Position numbers and translations under genes: made by a program. The notes below the pieces were generated by a model that was not told the origin of the DNA, ran no database searches, and saw only the letters and a list, made by a program, of their open reading frames with translations. From assembly GCF_947179515.1 (NCBI RefSeq), contig NC_067472.1:201956068-202020067 (forward strand): DNA of 64,000 bases, in the 5' to 3' direction. The DNA comes from Apodemus sylvaticus. Its lineage: Eukaryota > Chordata > Mammalia > Rodentia > Muridae. Shown here piece after piece: positions 21,452 through 32,869 of this stretch; positions within the stretch are counted from its first letter, which is position 1, and every line of letters starts with the position of its first letter.

Positions 21452-21879
21452 GAGCAGGCGCCACTACTCATGCCCGGGGTGGAGGGGGGGGGAGTCCAGG
21501 AATACAGTAGCTGACTGATGAGTAGCCGGTCCCAGCCCCGGGAAGGGTCCGTCCTAGGGCTGATGGGAAGGTCTGCCGTGGAGGCTGGGTCTGGAGAAGG
21601 TCTACCTGGAGTTGTTGACAGGGGAGTTAGCCAAAGGGATTCTGGATTCCCGGGCCCGGGTTTCGGTGACTGCTGGATAGCTTTCACTGTAGTTAGACTG
21701 GGACAGACTAGGCACTCAGTGTATTTGTTATCATCTCCAGAAGTTCCTGGCTGGCTTTAAACTTGAGACAATCTCCCTGCTTCAGCCTCCAGAGAGCTGG
21801 GGTTCCAAGCCGTGGACCACCACATCTGGCTTCAATTCATATTAAATAAATGTGTTAAAAAAAAAAAAAGCAACCAGCA

Positions 21880-22340
21880 CTCTGGGAATCAGTTCACGTC
21901 TGGGACTCAGTTTACCCTCTTGGCTGATAGCCACGGCTATAAGAATGAGTACCTCCCATAGGGACATCGCTAAGTCTCGGTCCACCTAGGCCTCAGATCA
22001 GGGCCTGGATTCTCCTTTGGGAGGTGCTTGAACAAGAAAAAGCCGAACCCGCCTGGCCGTGACCCGCCCACGTGACGTAATGAGTCATCGGCGGGGATCC
22101 CGACTTAGGCCCCTCCTTGAGGATGAAGGAGGGGACTAACCCGGGATCGGTGGCCCGGCACGGTTACATAACCAGAACTCCTGTCCCTCGGGACGTCGCC
22201 GGACGTCCTGGCCCGGCTGGGGACAATGGACAGGGAGGGGCTGTCCCCCCTGGCGCCTGAAAGTAGCCAGTCTCCCTTTCTGATTCACCCGCGCTTCCGG
22301 CTCTTTGCAACCTTCCCAGGAAGGGGTTTTGATGTCCCTA
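21880..22340. promoter_or_regulatory. GC-rich bZIP cluster (candidate enhancer C)
   Basis: CACGTGACGTAATGAGTCAT at 22069-22088 fuses an E-box, a CRE (TGACGTAA) and an AP-1 site (ATGAGTCAT). GTTACATAAC at 22163-22172 is a palindromic PAR-bZIP/C/EBP type site. Sequence is single-copy and SINE-free. Function inferred from motifs. Confidence 0.5.
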
Positions 22341-23600
22341 GATCCCACTTGCGACCCTATACCCTACAATTCTGCTCCTCACACACCCTGTAAATATACA
22401 TCCTCTACTAAGGCCCCAGTTCCTACCTTTACAACCATCTCTTGCAGTTCCAGATCCCCCTATATTTCTAGTCCCCACATTTCTTTTTGGTCCAGCATCC
22501 TTAGTCCGTCTTTCAGCACTCCCAAACTGCGCAGACCATCCACTTGACCTTTCCTACTGTCCCCCAACATCTCTGAATCTTTCCCAAACTCCTCCTCTCT
22601 TCCCTCCAACAGACCCTTAGAAATGCTAGCATCCTATTCCCAGGTTCCTCCTATCTCCTTGAAACAGTCCCAATGTCCCTATCTTGTCGTAGTCCCCTAA
22701 TCTATTCTCCCATCTCTCCTTTCCCAAGTCAAATGACTCCCCGGGTGCCAGCCCGGCACGAGGTAGCCCTGCACCCCTCCCGACGCGCTCCCACGCCGAG
22801 CCCGGATTCCCAGGGCCGTGCTCTCCTTGGTGGCCCAGAGACCCAATTTGCAGCAGCAAAACATTGGTCTCTAAGGCAACAAGCCACGCCCTGGGGCGGG
22901 TCCTGTGGGAACGGCGCAGCCAGGGCCAGGGGAGGGCGCTTTCAAACAGGCTGGACTGGGACCTGAGCCCAGCACGCAAGGAACAGGGGTCACCGCCATC
23001 CTCCAGCGCCCCACCCCCACCCCCGAGTCCTGGCGTACACACACAGACCCAGACACCGAGACACAACAAGGCCAAACAGACCTTGGACCGGGACCCTGGA
23101 GCAAAAGAAAACAAAACAAAAAACAAAAACAAAAAGTAAATAAAGAAAATGAATAAATAAAAACCTTCAGGGATTGGAGACTTCAGGCACCGGGAACTAT
23201 CAGGGATGACGAGATAAGACAGGGCCTCTCCACTAGAAGAACAAGCCCCAGCCCCAGGAATAGACACCGAGATAGTGCTATTAAAGACAGGCAGCCCAAA
23301 CACTCCCAGGACACTCCTGAAATCAGGATATCTTTTTTTTCTTCACTGGGGTCTTGAAGCCCTGTTTCTGGGACTTCCCCTCGCCGCACCTCGGTTTCAC
23401 ATCTGTAAACCTGAGCACTTTCTTACGCAGGCCTTAGGGCAATGTCGCTGTGGTGACGGTGGAGGGAAGCTGAAGACCTGGAGAGTGAAGCGCTCATCAC
23501 CCTGCACGCGGTTCCTAAAGAGTCACTCAGCAGCTACGGAACATCTGCGGGTCAGCCTGGCACTCCGAGCTGTGAGCATTACAAAAGTAATAAACGTAGA
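22341..23600. other. Unique intergenic sequence
   Basis: Pyrimidine-rich 22340-22740, then GC-rich 22740-23040 and an A-rich stretch 23104-23165. No gene supported; the 225-codon minus frame at 22626-23303 has no recognisable domain. Confidence 0.55.
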
Positions 23601-23603
23601 CAA

Positions 23604-23886
23604 GCCCGGTGATGGCGGCGGCGGGGCGGCGCACGCCTCTAATCCCAGCACTCCAGAGGGAGAGACAGGCAGATCTCTGAGTTCTGAGTTTGAGGCCAGC
23701 CTGGTCTACAGAGTGAGTTCCTTGATATGAGAGCTATACAGAGAAACCATGTCTTGACATAAACAAACACAACTAAATAGAATAAAATAAACATGAACAA
23801 ATTAAATTATTTGGAAGATTAGAAAGCAGCACTTGGGAGGCAGAGGCAGGCGGATTTCTGAGTTCGAGGCCAGCCTCGAACCAAAA

Positions 23887-23954
<68 letters not shown>

Positions 23955-23995
23955 AAAAGAAAGAAAGAAAGAAAAAGAAAGAAAGAAGGAAAAGG
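23604..23995 (+). mobile_element. B1 SINE, B1 fragment and (GAAA)n tract
   Basis: Plus B1 at 23604-23755. A 3'-truncated B1 at 23829-23880 breaks off mid-element directly into (GAAA)n at 23884-23995. Confidence 0.88.
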
Positions 23996-24115
23996 AGCAT
24001 CTTTCTGCTGCAGAGCCTGATGAGCTGAGGCCCAGCCCCAGGACCAACAAGGAGAAAGGAGAACTGACCCCTGCAAGTTGTCCTCTGATCTTCACACTGG
24101 AGCTATGGCACAAGT

Positions 24116-24167
24116 CCACGTGTGCACACACGCGCGCGCGCGTGTGCACACACACACACACACATGT
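24116..24167. repeat. CA/CG alternating purine-pyrimidine tract
   Basis: CACACACGCGCGCGCGCGTG then (CA)n, a potential Z-DNA segment. Confidence 0.85.
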
Positions 24168-24339
24168 AAAAATAAATATATTTTAAAATCTAATCAAAAG
24201 TATTTTTTTAAGGAACACCTAAAAAGGAAGGCAATGTTTCAGTAAATATGGGAATGTCAAGCCGGGAGCCTGTGAACATCTAAACTGAGCATGGCGGGAT
24301 CAGAGGGAACAACAGGGAACATACCAGGGAACGAGTGGA

Positions 24340-24620
24340 GTGAATCCGCCAGTGAGGGGCTGGGGGCGTGGCTCAGTGGTAGAGCCCCCGCCTAGAATCC
24401 CCCAGTGAGGGGGCTGGGGGCGTGGCTCAGTGGTAGAGCCCCGCCTAGAATCCCCCAGGGAGGGGCTGGGGGCGTGGCTCAGTGGTAGAGTCCCACCTAG
24501 AATCCCCCAGGGAGGGGCTGGGGGCGAGGCTCAGTGGTAGAGCTCCACCTAGAATCCCCCAGTGAGGGGCTGGGGGCGTGGCTCAGTGGTGGAGCCCCGC
24601 CTAGAATCCCCCAGTGAGCC
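24340..24620 (+). repeat. Five-unit minisatellite of ID-SINE monomers
   Basis: Five 52-53-base units, each containing GGGGCTGGGGGCGTGGCTCA and GTGGTAGAGC..CCTAGAATCCCCCAGT. The core TGGCTCAGTGG is a tRNA/ID A-box. Units differ by one to four bases. Confidence 0.9.
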
Positions 24621-25470
24621 TATCAAGTGCAGAGAGCTTGCAAGACTAGGACAGGGTCAGTGTAGCAGAGGGAGCCAGAGCAGGGAGTGGCAGACAGGAC
24701 CGGCCTGTTCTGCAGGCCTGTGGAGCCTTTGACTTTAACCCAGTACAGAGCACTGAGAGAGCTGCGGCCTGAAGTGCTCCACGTGACCGGATATCCGAGG
24801 ACTTGGAAAGTGGAAGCAGACGAACCAAGAGGTCAAAGTCATCCTCCGCTACATAAAGAGTCCAAGGCCACCCAGGGCTATGTGTGACCCTGTCTCCAGC
24901 AAAGGAAGAACGCTATATGGGGTGGTTTTGATTTGAAGGGGGCCCAGCAGACTCTGTGCATAGAGAGGACTCTGTCCGCAGGATGGAGGCAAAGGGATCA
25001 GCGAGGAGGTGATGGCAGTGATACTAACTGGACTGGACGGTAGCCGCGACCAGCGTGCCCACGTTGCCAGTCACAGTGGTGAACATCTGTGATTCCAGCA
25101 CTGGGGTGAGGGTGACGGAGGAGGAGGTCCTCGTGCCCAAGGCCCTGTCAAACGCTCACAAGAAAGCAGGAAAGGAAAGGCAGAATCTGAAGGCGGGTGA
25201 ACTTTGAGCTGCGGAATTTGCTGATGGTCACATTCCTGACAAGTCCTTAGCAGAGAGCAGCGGCCACCACGATGTCAGAATGTGTCCATCGGGTCCTTGT
25301 GGACGTCATTGTCAATGCCAGGCAGATGCCTTAGTGGGAAAAGGCACCTGTTGGCCAAGTCTGGCAGGCTGGGGTCAGTTCTGGGACCAGCATGACGGTG
25401 GCAGGAGAAAGGGGATTTCACAAACGCATTTTGTGAGCTCTACACATTCACTGTGGCATGAGAGTTCCCA
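24621..25470. other. Mostly unique intergenic sequence
   Basis: A decayed B1-like segment at 24780-24895; otherwise single-copy with no gene recognised. Confidence 0.5.
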
Positions 25471-25479
25471 AACACACTT

Positions 25480-25870
25480 CATGCACATGTGCACACATCA
25501 CATGCACGCATACACCACACGCACTCACACATATCACACAACATGTATACACATATCACATGCACACACACATCACATGCATATATACATACCACACCAC
25601 ATGTATATACACATCACATGCACACACACATATCATACCACATGTACACACATCATATGCACACACATATTATGTGCAACACACATCACATGCATATACA
25701 CATATCACACCACATGTATATACACATCACATGTAACACACATGTATACACACATCACATGCACACACAATCACATGCAACACACACATCACATGCATAA
25801 ACAAATATCACACCACATGTACACACATCACATGTACACACATCACATGCACACACACACACACACACTG
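25480..25870. repeat. CA-rich minisatellite (CACATCACATGCACA-type units)
   Basis: About 390 bases built of ACACATCACATGCA and ACACATATCACACCACATGT variants. It explains long His/Thr-rich frames on the plus strand, which are not genes. Confidence 0.92.
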
Positions 25871-25919
25871 GTACTCTCACTAATAATACATTAAAAACAC
25901 ATTTTCAAAAGGGGGGGAT

Positions 25920-26231
25920 GCCAGGGGTGGCGGTTCGAGCCTTTCAGCACTATGGAGGACGGGGCGGTGGATCTCTGTGAACTGGAAACCAGCCTGGTCT
26001 CTAGAATAAGTTTCAGGACAGCCGGGGCTACACAGAGAAATCAAAATAGCAGCAGCAGCAGTAGTAGCAGTAATAAATAAAAGAGAGAGGGTTGGGAGAG
26101 ATGGCTCTGTGATCAACCACAGTGGCTGCTCTTCGCAGATCGGAGTTCAGTGCTCACAGCACGCATTGTGGCGGCTCACAGTCGTCAGTTCCAGGGCATC
26201 TGGCTCCTTAGGTGCTTACACGCACGTGCAT

Positions 26232-26263
<32 letters not shown>

Positions 26264-26290
26264 CCCATGTGTAGAAATAAAAATAAATTT
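25920..26290 (+). mobile_element. B1 and B2 SINEs
   Basis: Plus B1 remnant at 25920-26045. B2 at 26093-26290 (GGGAGAGATGGCTCTGTGAT) with a (CA)n run at 26233-26262. Confidence 0.8.
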
Positions 26291-26295
26291 TTTAT

Positions 26296-26690
26296 TATAT
26301 ATATTCTTTATTTACATTTCAAATGTTATCCCCTTTCCTAATCCCCCCCAAAATCTCCTAACCCCTCCCCCTCCCCCTGCTCACCAACCCACCCACTCCC
26401 ACTTCCCTGCCCTGGCATCCCCTACACTGGGGCATCAGCCTTTTCAGGACCAAGGGCCTCTCCTCCCTTTGATGTCCAACAAGCCATCCTCTGCTACATA
26501 TGCATCTGGAGCCATGGGTCCCTCCCTGTGTACTCTTTGGTTGATGATTTAGTCCCTGGGAGCTCTGGGGGTGCTGGGCGGTGCAAATTGTTGTTCCTCC
26601 TGTGGCGCTGCAAACCCTTTCAGCTCCTTGGGTCCTTTCTCTAGCTCCTCCATTGGGGACCCTGTGCTCAGGTCATAAAATAAATCTTAG
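26296..26690 (-). mobile_element. 5'-truncated L1 (LINE-1), 3'UTR end
   Basis: Reverse-strand rodent L1 3' region: TTATTTACATTTCAAATGTT then CATCAGCCTTTTCAGGACCA and GGAGCCATGGGTCCCTCCCT. Only about 0.4 kb remains and no ORF is intact. Confidence 0.88.
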
Positions 26691-26695
26691 GGCGT

Positions 26696-26910
26696 GGAAA
26701 GAGGTCTTGGCGGGCGAGAGCAGTGGCGGCTCCTGCAGAGGACCTGGGTGTGCCCCCAGCACCCACATGGTGGCTCACAACCATCTGCCACTCCAGTTCC
26801 AGGGGCTCCGATGCTCCTTCTGGTCTCGGAGGGCACCTGGCACCCGGCATGAATGTGGTGCACAGGCATTCACACAGGTAAAACACCGTACACAAGACAA
26901 TCAAAACCAC
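26696..26910 (+). mobile_element. B2 SINE
   Basis: GAGCAGTGGCGGCTCCTGCA, CACCCACATGGTGGCTCACA and TGGTGCACAGGCATTCACAC. Confidence 0.85.
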
Positions 26911-27477
26911 AATCGTTAGTAGGAAGTGTTATATACAGAAACTAAGGCCCCCAAATGTCACTCATCCCAGATGTCATTCATTGTCCCTGAAGACAGAACC
27001 CCGTAGACTCGGGCACCAAGAAAGAACAAACGTGGTCAGCCTCCAGAGCTGCAGCCCTTGCCGCACTGCTCCGTGGAGGCCTGTCCTACCGCTCTGGGAC
27101 AAGGTTCTGAAGATGACCACACCCAGCAGGGTGTTGTCCGGACCCAACAGGGAGAATGTTGCTTGGCAGGTGCGAGGCTTGGCAGGCCATCCCCTGTGCT
27201 GACTTGGGTCACCTGCTCACAGACAGGCTGGTTCACGCCAAGGGGAGGACCCACAGCCTTCCACGATCAATCACACTCCTAAAGCAGGCACACCCCACAC
27301 TTCTTGCAACAGCCTGTGTAACTTAGTCACACACGTATACTGAGATGTGGCCCTGGGCTCTTGGAGATGTGTTTTCTGATATTATGAAAACAAATGCTTC
27401 CTACCTGTCACTTCTGTCTGTCTGTCTGTGCTAGGGATGGAATTCAGAGCTTTCTGTGGGCTAGGAAAGCACTCAAA
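26911..27477. other. Unique intergenic sequence
   Basis: Single-copy; short TCTG run at 27415-27430. Nothing else seen. Confidence 0.5.
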
Positions 27478-27870
27478 GCATAAGCCACGCCCCCAGCCCC
27501 TCACTGGAGGATTCTAGGCGGGGCTCTACCACTGAGCCACGCCCCCAGCCCCTCACTGGGGGATTCTAGGCGGGGCTCTCCCACTGAGCCACGCCCCAGC
27601 CCCTCACTGGGGGATTCTAGGCAGGGGCTCTCCCACTGAGCCACGCCCCCAGCCCCTCACTGGGGGATTCTAGGCGGGGCTCTACCACTGAGCCACGCCC
27701 CCAGCCCCTTTTATTTTGAAGCATATGTTTTGTCTAGTTACCCCGGTTGGACTGGCAGTGTAGCCCAGGCAGGCCTCAAACTCGTCTTCCCCCTTCCTCA
27801 GCCTCTTCAGTGGCTGGACACATGCTTGCCCCTCGTTACCTTGCTGCAGTTGAGCCAGCTCTTGTTTGTG
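27478..27870 (-). mobile_element. B1-dID SINE with over 4 tandem ID monomers
   Basis: Four and a half reverse ID units (CCACTGAGCCACGCCCCCAG..GGGGGATTCTAGGCGGGG) at 27478-27705, then a diverged reverse B1 at 27720-27835. Confidence 0.75.
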
Positions 27871-27995
27871 CGTGCCTTTGCAAAACCTATCCTACTAGTG
27901 TGGCATCAGGGCCTGGCTTTTGGACAAGTAGCACACATGCAAAACACAAACACAGAATCATATACCCATACACACACAAATAATAAACTAATAAA

Positions 27996-28135
27996 CAGCC
28001 GGGCAGTGGTGGCGCACGCCTGTAATCCCAGCACTTGGGAGGCAGAGGCAGGCAGATTTCTGAGTTTGAAGCCAGCCTGGTCTACAGAGTGAGTTCCAGG
28101 GCTACACAGAGAAGCCCTGTCTCGAAAAACCAAAC
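27996..28135 (+). mobile_element. Young B1 SINE (internal 10-base loss)
   Basis: GCCGGGCAGTGGTGGCGCAC ... CTACAGAGTGAGTTCCAGGG; the GACAGCCA segment normally before GGCTACACAG is missing. Confidence 0.9.
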
Positions 28136-28647
28136 CAAATCAAAACAAATACTAATAAATGTAAAGTTCTCAAGTAAGCCCAAGCCTGAGAGGCAGAGTG
28201 GTAATGATGTAGGCAGAGGGACCCCGCCCCAGAAGGGGTGCATATTCTTTCAACAGCGTGCACACACACAGGGGCCATCACAGCCATCGCCATGGCTGAC
28301 AACCTCAGGGGACCAGGTTCTCCTCTCCAGGCCGCCTATGCAGGATGTACCAAAGACATCGTTTACATAACCTGTCCTTCATGCAGAACCCAAGAGCTTT
28401 ACATAACATAGCATGGTGAGTCACTAACAGGCACAGGGCAGCGACCTGACAAGTCCCATGAGGGGAACCCCCACCCGGGACCGTTACCCAGAAATGACTC
28501 TGTGACACAGAGATCATGAGTTTCACAGAGGAGAAAGTGGGGTCAGAGAGGACAAGTCACTGGCTTAGGGTCACACAGTCAGGCGGTTGATATGGCAGAG
28601 TTACAGACCCGCCTGCGGTTGGTGGAACATAATAAAAACATAAACAG

Positions 28648-28800
28648 GAGCTGAAGAGAAGGTTCAGTGGTTATGCACAGTCACTCTTGCAGAGGTCCTG
28701 GGTTCGATTCCCAGCAACCACACTGTAGTCTCCAACCATCTCTAACTCCCAGACCCCTCAGCTGGTACACATTCATGTACACAAATTAATAAATCAAAAA
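28648..28800 (+). mobile_element. B2 SINE
   Basis: GAAGAGAAGGTTCAGTGGTT, GGGTTCGATTCCCAGCAACC, A-rich end. Confidence 0.8.
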
Positions 28801-29436
28801 CTATATTTTAAAAATTACTAGTACACAACAGAGCTTCCTATTTAGTATGCATGAAACACAGCTCATTCCTGTTCTCCACTCATTTTACGTTTTTATTCGT
28901 CTGTTCCGTGTGGTGATCGAACTCAGGTTGTCAAGCTCTGCACCAGGCGCCTCTGCCCACTGAACCATCTCCCTTGTTCACTCGGTTTATCTTAAAATCA
29001 GTTAGGTACAGCCCAGGTCAGTTTCTTATTGTCATTTATTTACTTATTGTGTAGGGTACGGGGACGGGTGTCAGCGTGCACTGTAGAGGTCAGAGGACAA
29101 CGCGGGAGTTTGTTCCCGTCCATCATGTGGGTCCCGGGCACTCAGCCTTTTGCTCGGCTTGGCGGCAAGCACTTCTGCCCACAGACCCCCTAGGTGGCCC
29201 CCTACCCGCTTTACAGAATTTAGCCATTTCACACTTCTCATGGTGAGAAATGTTACAATCCCACCTCAGGAAAGAAGGGGCTCACAGGTCAGAGTCCCAG
29301 AGCGAGCAGGTCCTGGAATCCAGCGTTTCCTCACCAGCACCGTCACGTACACACCCTGTGCACGCGCTGCAAGCGAACCCGACCGAAAGGACAATAAACA
29401 ACAACGTTTCAAATAACTTGAGTTGAACTATCTAAG

Positions 29437-29640
29437 CCAGGCGATGATGGTGCACACCCTCCATCGCAGCACTTGGGAGGCAGAGGCAGGTGGATCTCTT
29501 ATGAGTTCGAAGCCAGCCTGATCTACAGACTGAATTCCAGACAGCCAGGGCTACACAGAGAAACCCTGTCTCAAAACACCAAAAAAAAAAAAGAAAGAAA
29601 AAGAAAGAAAGAAAAGAAAAAAGAAAAGAAAAGAAAGATA
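29437..29640 (+). mobile_element. B1 SINE with GAAA-rich tail
   Basis: AGCCAGGCGATGATGGTGCA ... GAGAAACCCTGTCTC followed by AAAG/AAGA repeats. Confidence 0.88.
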
Positions 29641-29679
29641 TCTACAGCTGCAACCCGGGGCTCTCTCTCCGCTTCCAGA

Positions 29680-30080
29680 CCGGCGGTGAGCTTAACCCAG
29701 CCTCCAAATCCGCTGACTGTCCGGGTCGTCAGGAAGGAACCGCTTTTCTCTCATCAGCTCTCGGCTCTCCTCGCGGGAACCAGGGAGGGCTCCTGCTACT
29801 TTAAGACATAACAGTCGATTCGCGTTGCCCGGGCAGCGCCGCGGCGGTTGCCTAGCAACGTCAACAAACCACAGTGCCGGAGCGGCTCTGCGCGCCCTGC
29901 CCCCACCCCCGACCGCCCGCGCTGACGCAGTGACGCGGCAGCCTGTGGCACGCCGTTGCCTAGCGACGGGAAGGTTGTTTGTCCCCGGCCCAGCAGCGCG
30001 ACCGCGCGCGCAGCAGCCAGGACCAGCCGGGGCCGACAGACGGCCCGACCCGGAGATGGCAGCGAGGGGACACCCGTGTC
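29680..30080. promoter_or_regulatory. CpG island D with three RFX X-box motifs
   Basis: CpG-dense, SINE-free island. RFX-type sites: GTTGCCCGGGCAGC (29824-29837, one mismatch), GTTGCCTAGCAAC (29847-29859, perfect half-sites with a one-base spacer) and GTTGCCTAGCGAC (29955-29967, one mismatch). TGACGC occurs twice between them. No exon of a known gene is recognisable. Candidate enhancer, or promoter of an unannotated transcript. Confidence 0.55.
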
Positions 30081-30640
30081 GCCAAATTACCACCGTCTGC
30101 TTTCTGTCTGCGCCCCCTCCTCCCCGGAGGGCCTGTCTGTCCGGAGCCTCCCGCGGGCTGGCTGGCTCCTTCCCCTCAAACCACAGCGCACAAAAACAGG
30201 AGCACAAAAAGAGGAGCGGTGGCCCTTCTCAAGCGTGTCACTAGGACCTCAGGTCCTAGGTTTCTGGGTGCAGTGCTGGGTCAGGGGGATTCCCACCACC
30301 AGTGGAGACGCTTGAGCAGTGGATGACCTATGAGCGCACATGCCTAGGCACAGCCCTTGCCGCCCCCTGCCCTCTCCCGCTGTAGGGTTCTTGTCTTCCT
30401 GTCTCTCTCCACCAGTCCGAAGCATCCGGGCCCCGTCTGAGAAACAGTCCGCGAACCGGGAGGGTCTACCCGCTGCCCCAGCACCCCTCCTCCCAAGGTC
30501 CCCCATGCCGCAGCTTCATGTGACCAGGGCTGGGCCGAATCTCTGAGCAGAGAGAGCAGAGAGAAGCAGGGTGTGACCGCATGAGTGGAGTGAGTTCTGG
30601 GGACAGTGCCGAATTGTGTGATAGACAGCAGGTTCCCGGG
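30081..30640. other. Intergenic unique sequence flanking island D
   Basis: Moderately GC-rich, no repeat recognised. Open frames without recognisable domains. Confidence 0.5.
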
Positions 30641-30880
30641 GACTACGGTTGTGTGTGTGAGAGAAAGCAGAAAGCAGGAGTGCTTTTCTAGGTGAGTGTT
30701 TGTGTGTGCATGTGTGAGTTTGTGTGTGTGTGTGTGAGTTTGTGTGTGTGTGAGCTCGTGAGTGGTGTGTGTGTCAGGGTGAGTGTATGTGCATGTGTGT
30801 GTGTTGTGTGAATGTTTGTGACTGTGTGTGTGAGCGGTGTGTTTATGAGTGTGTTTGTGAGTGTGTGTGTGTTGCGTGAG
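30640..30880. repeat. (GT)n-rich imperfect repeat
   Basis: GTGTGTGA/GTTTGTGTGT units over about 240 bases. Confidence 0.9.
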
Positions 30881-31789
30881 GGCCTCCCAGGTCATATGGG
30901 AAGTTTTGGAATGGGGAAGTGTCTGCGGGTGGCTTCATGTCTAGCAGAGGCTTTCTGCCTCCTGTACGTTAACTGTGTGTGCTCGGACAATGCACTCGTA
31001 GGTTCCCCGGGGCTGCCGTTGACAGAGCAGCACAGGCCGTGGGTGCGAAGCCCAGAACTACAGTCCCAGAACTCTCTCCGCCCACTGAATGTGACTCCTG
31101 CATTTGTTTTCTTTTTTGACCAAGTCTAACATTGTGCAGAGTGCTTCAAACTTTATAGCAGAGGAGCATCACAATACTTGTGCCTCTACCTTCTGAGCAC
31201 TGGGATTACAGGCGTGCACCCTTCTGCCCAGTTTAGAACTATCAGTGCTTGAACCCAGGGCCGCACGCCCCCTGGACAAGCACTGCACCATGGAGCTATG
31301 AGGCTTAGTCCCTTTTCTTGTCTTTTTTTTTAAAGCTGGGTCTTCTTATACCTCAGGCTGGCTTTGTATTCCTAATCCTCCTGCTTCAACCTCCCAAGTC
31401 CTGGGATGATGGACTTATACCATGACAGAGCCTACAGTTTCCAGAGTTGCCCGCCTTTTGCTGTGTACTGTGTGTGTGAGGGACCGGCTATCAGGGTCTG
31501 CATTTGATCACACGCTGAGGGGCTGTTTGCTGTGAGTTCCAACCGTCGCTTTGCCAGGCTGGAAGACACTGCCACACCACCATGGTACCAATGCACATGA
31601 ACTTGGTGTGGCTCCCTCTGCTCTAACCTGAGGGTCTCTGTGCTCTGTATCTGCTGTTTCCGTCCTGGTGAAGTGCCTCATGCCTGTAACCCCAGCACCC
31701 ACACAGAGCAAGGAGGGCTGGCACAATTCACATCAAACTGCAGGCTGGCAAAGGCCAGGATGAGACCCTGTCTCAAGCTTTCCCCTAGA

Positions 31790-31790
<1 letters not shown>
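30881..31790. other. Intergenic, decayed B1-like debris
   Basis: Diverged reverse B1 pieces near 31130-31230 and 31330-31420. Remainder single-copy. Confidence 0.5.

Positions 31791-31792
<2 letters not shown>

Positions 31793-31838
<46 letters not shown>
31793..31838. repeat. (GT)n microsatellite
   Basis: About 22 uninterrupted GT units. Confidence 0.95.
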
Positions 31839-31839
<1 letters not shown>

Positions 31840-31914
31840 ATTGCACCCACTCACAAGACTGTTGTTGGTCAAAAACAAGTTTGTACGGAAAATGTTTACA
31901 AAGTGCTTGGCACA

Positions 31915-32800
31915 GCCAGGTGTGGTGGCACACACCTGGATTCTCATACTTGGAAAGCAGAGCCAGGAAGATCAGGGAAAGTTCCAGCCAGACCTACATA
32001 TTGAGACCTTATCTTAAAAACAAAACAACACACACACACACCACATGCCCCTCAAACGCCTCTGGAATTCACATTTTGGGAAAGGCAAGTGGACAGTAGA
32101 GTTTGGGGACTCAGAGTAGAGACTAGAGTGTCTCCGTGGGACTGAAATATAGAAAAGAAAGAAAGGAGGGCCAGCGACAGCAGGCCGGCCTGAGGGCAGA
32201 CTCATGAAAGGACTTGCTCGAAATGACTGTTGAGGGTGGAGGACTCTGAGAAACTGGAATTGAGGGGACAACTCTGAGGAGAATGACAGAAGCTGGTTTG
32301 CAAGTTGGTGAGATTAGAAAGTGATACCCACAAATACAGGGCACTATGTCCAGGCCGGGTCTTGAACTTGTAATCCTCCTGCCTCAACCTCCCAACTATT
32401 ATAGGTCTATGTCACCAGCCGGATGTATTTGCCTGTCTTGTTTCTTTCTATGCTCCAGGACTTCAGTGACTGGGAATGGCTGCCGATTAAATATCTGAAT
32501 GGCTAGCAGGGTGGGTCAGTCCCAGCCTCCAGGAGGCAGCAGGATGCAGATCGTAGTGAGTTCGAGGCCAGCCTGGTTTACAGGGAGAGTTTCAGGACCA
32601 AGCTACACAGAGAAACCTTGTCTCAAAAAAAAAATCTACAAACAGCTGGGTGGAGGTGGCGCACGCCTTTAATCCCAGCACTCTGGGAGGCAGAGGCAGG
32701 CAGATTTCTGAGTTCGAGACCAGCATGGTCTACAGAGTGAGTTCCAGGACAGCCAGGGCTACCCAGAGAAACACTGTCTCAAAAAAAACCAAATCCAAAA
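31915..32800 (+). mobile_element. Three plus-strand B1 SINEs with unique spacers
   Basis: Copies at 31915-32020, 32510-32630 (diverged) and 32646-32800 (young, GCTGGGTGGAGGTGGCGCAC). Confidence 0.82.
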
Positions 32801-32869
32801 AACAAAAACTAAAACAACAAAAAAATCTACAAACTATCTGAATGCCTGATTGAATGACTGGATGGATGG

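Noticed and set aside
22626..23303. 225-codon minus-strand frame
   Set aside because: No recognisable domain, low-complexity FLFFVLF patch from an A-rich tract; no support as a gene.
24370..24400. Possible tRNA gene from A-box-like GTGGCTCAGTGGTAGAGC
   Set aside because: No B-box or cloverleaf follows; it is the ID-derived half unit.
24340..24620. Regular 52-53-base repeats resembling a CRISPR array
   Set aside because: No variable spacers; units are ID-SINE monomers in a mammalian genome.
25280..25894. 204-codon plus-strand frame rich in His/Thr
   Set aside because: Translation of the CACATCACATGCACA minisatellite; no conserved domain, no splice context.
26109..26552. 147-codon frame over the L1 end
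   Set aside because: Reads through B2, CA repeat and the antisense of an L1 3'UTR; not a gene.
29692..30244. Open frames over 130 codons on both strands of the RFX island
   Set aside because: Typical stop-poor CpG island; no recognisable domain, codon bias or splice partner.
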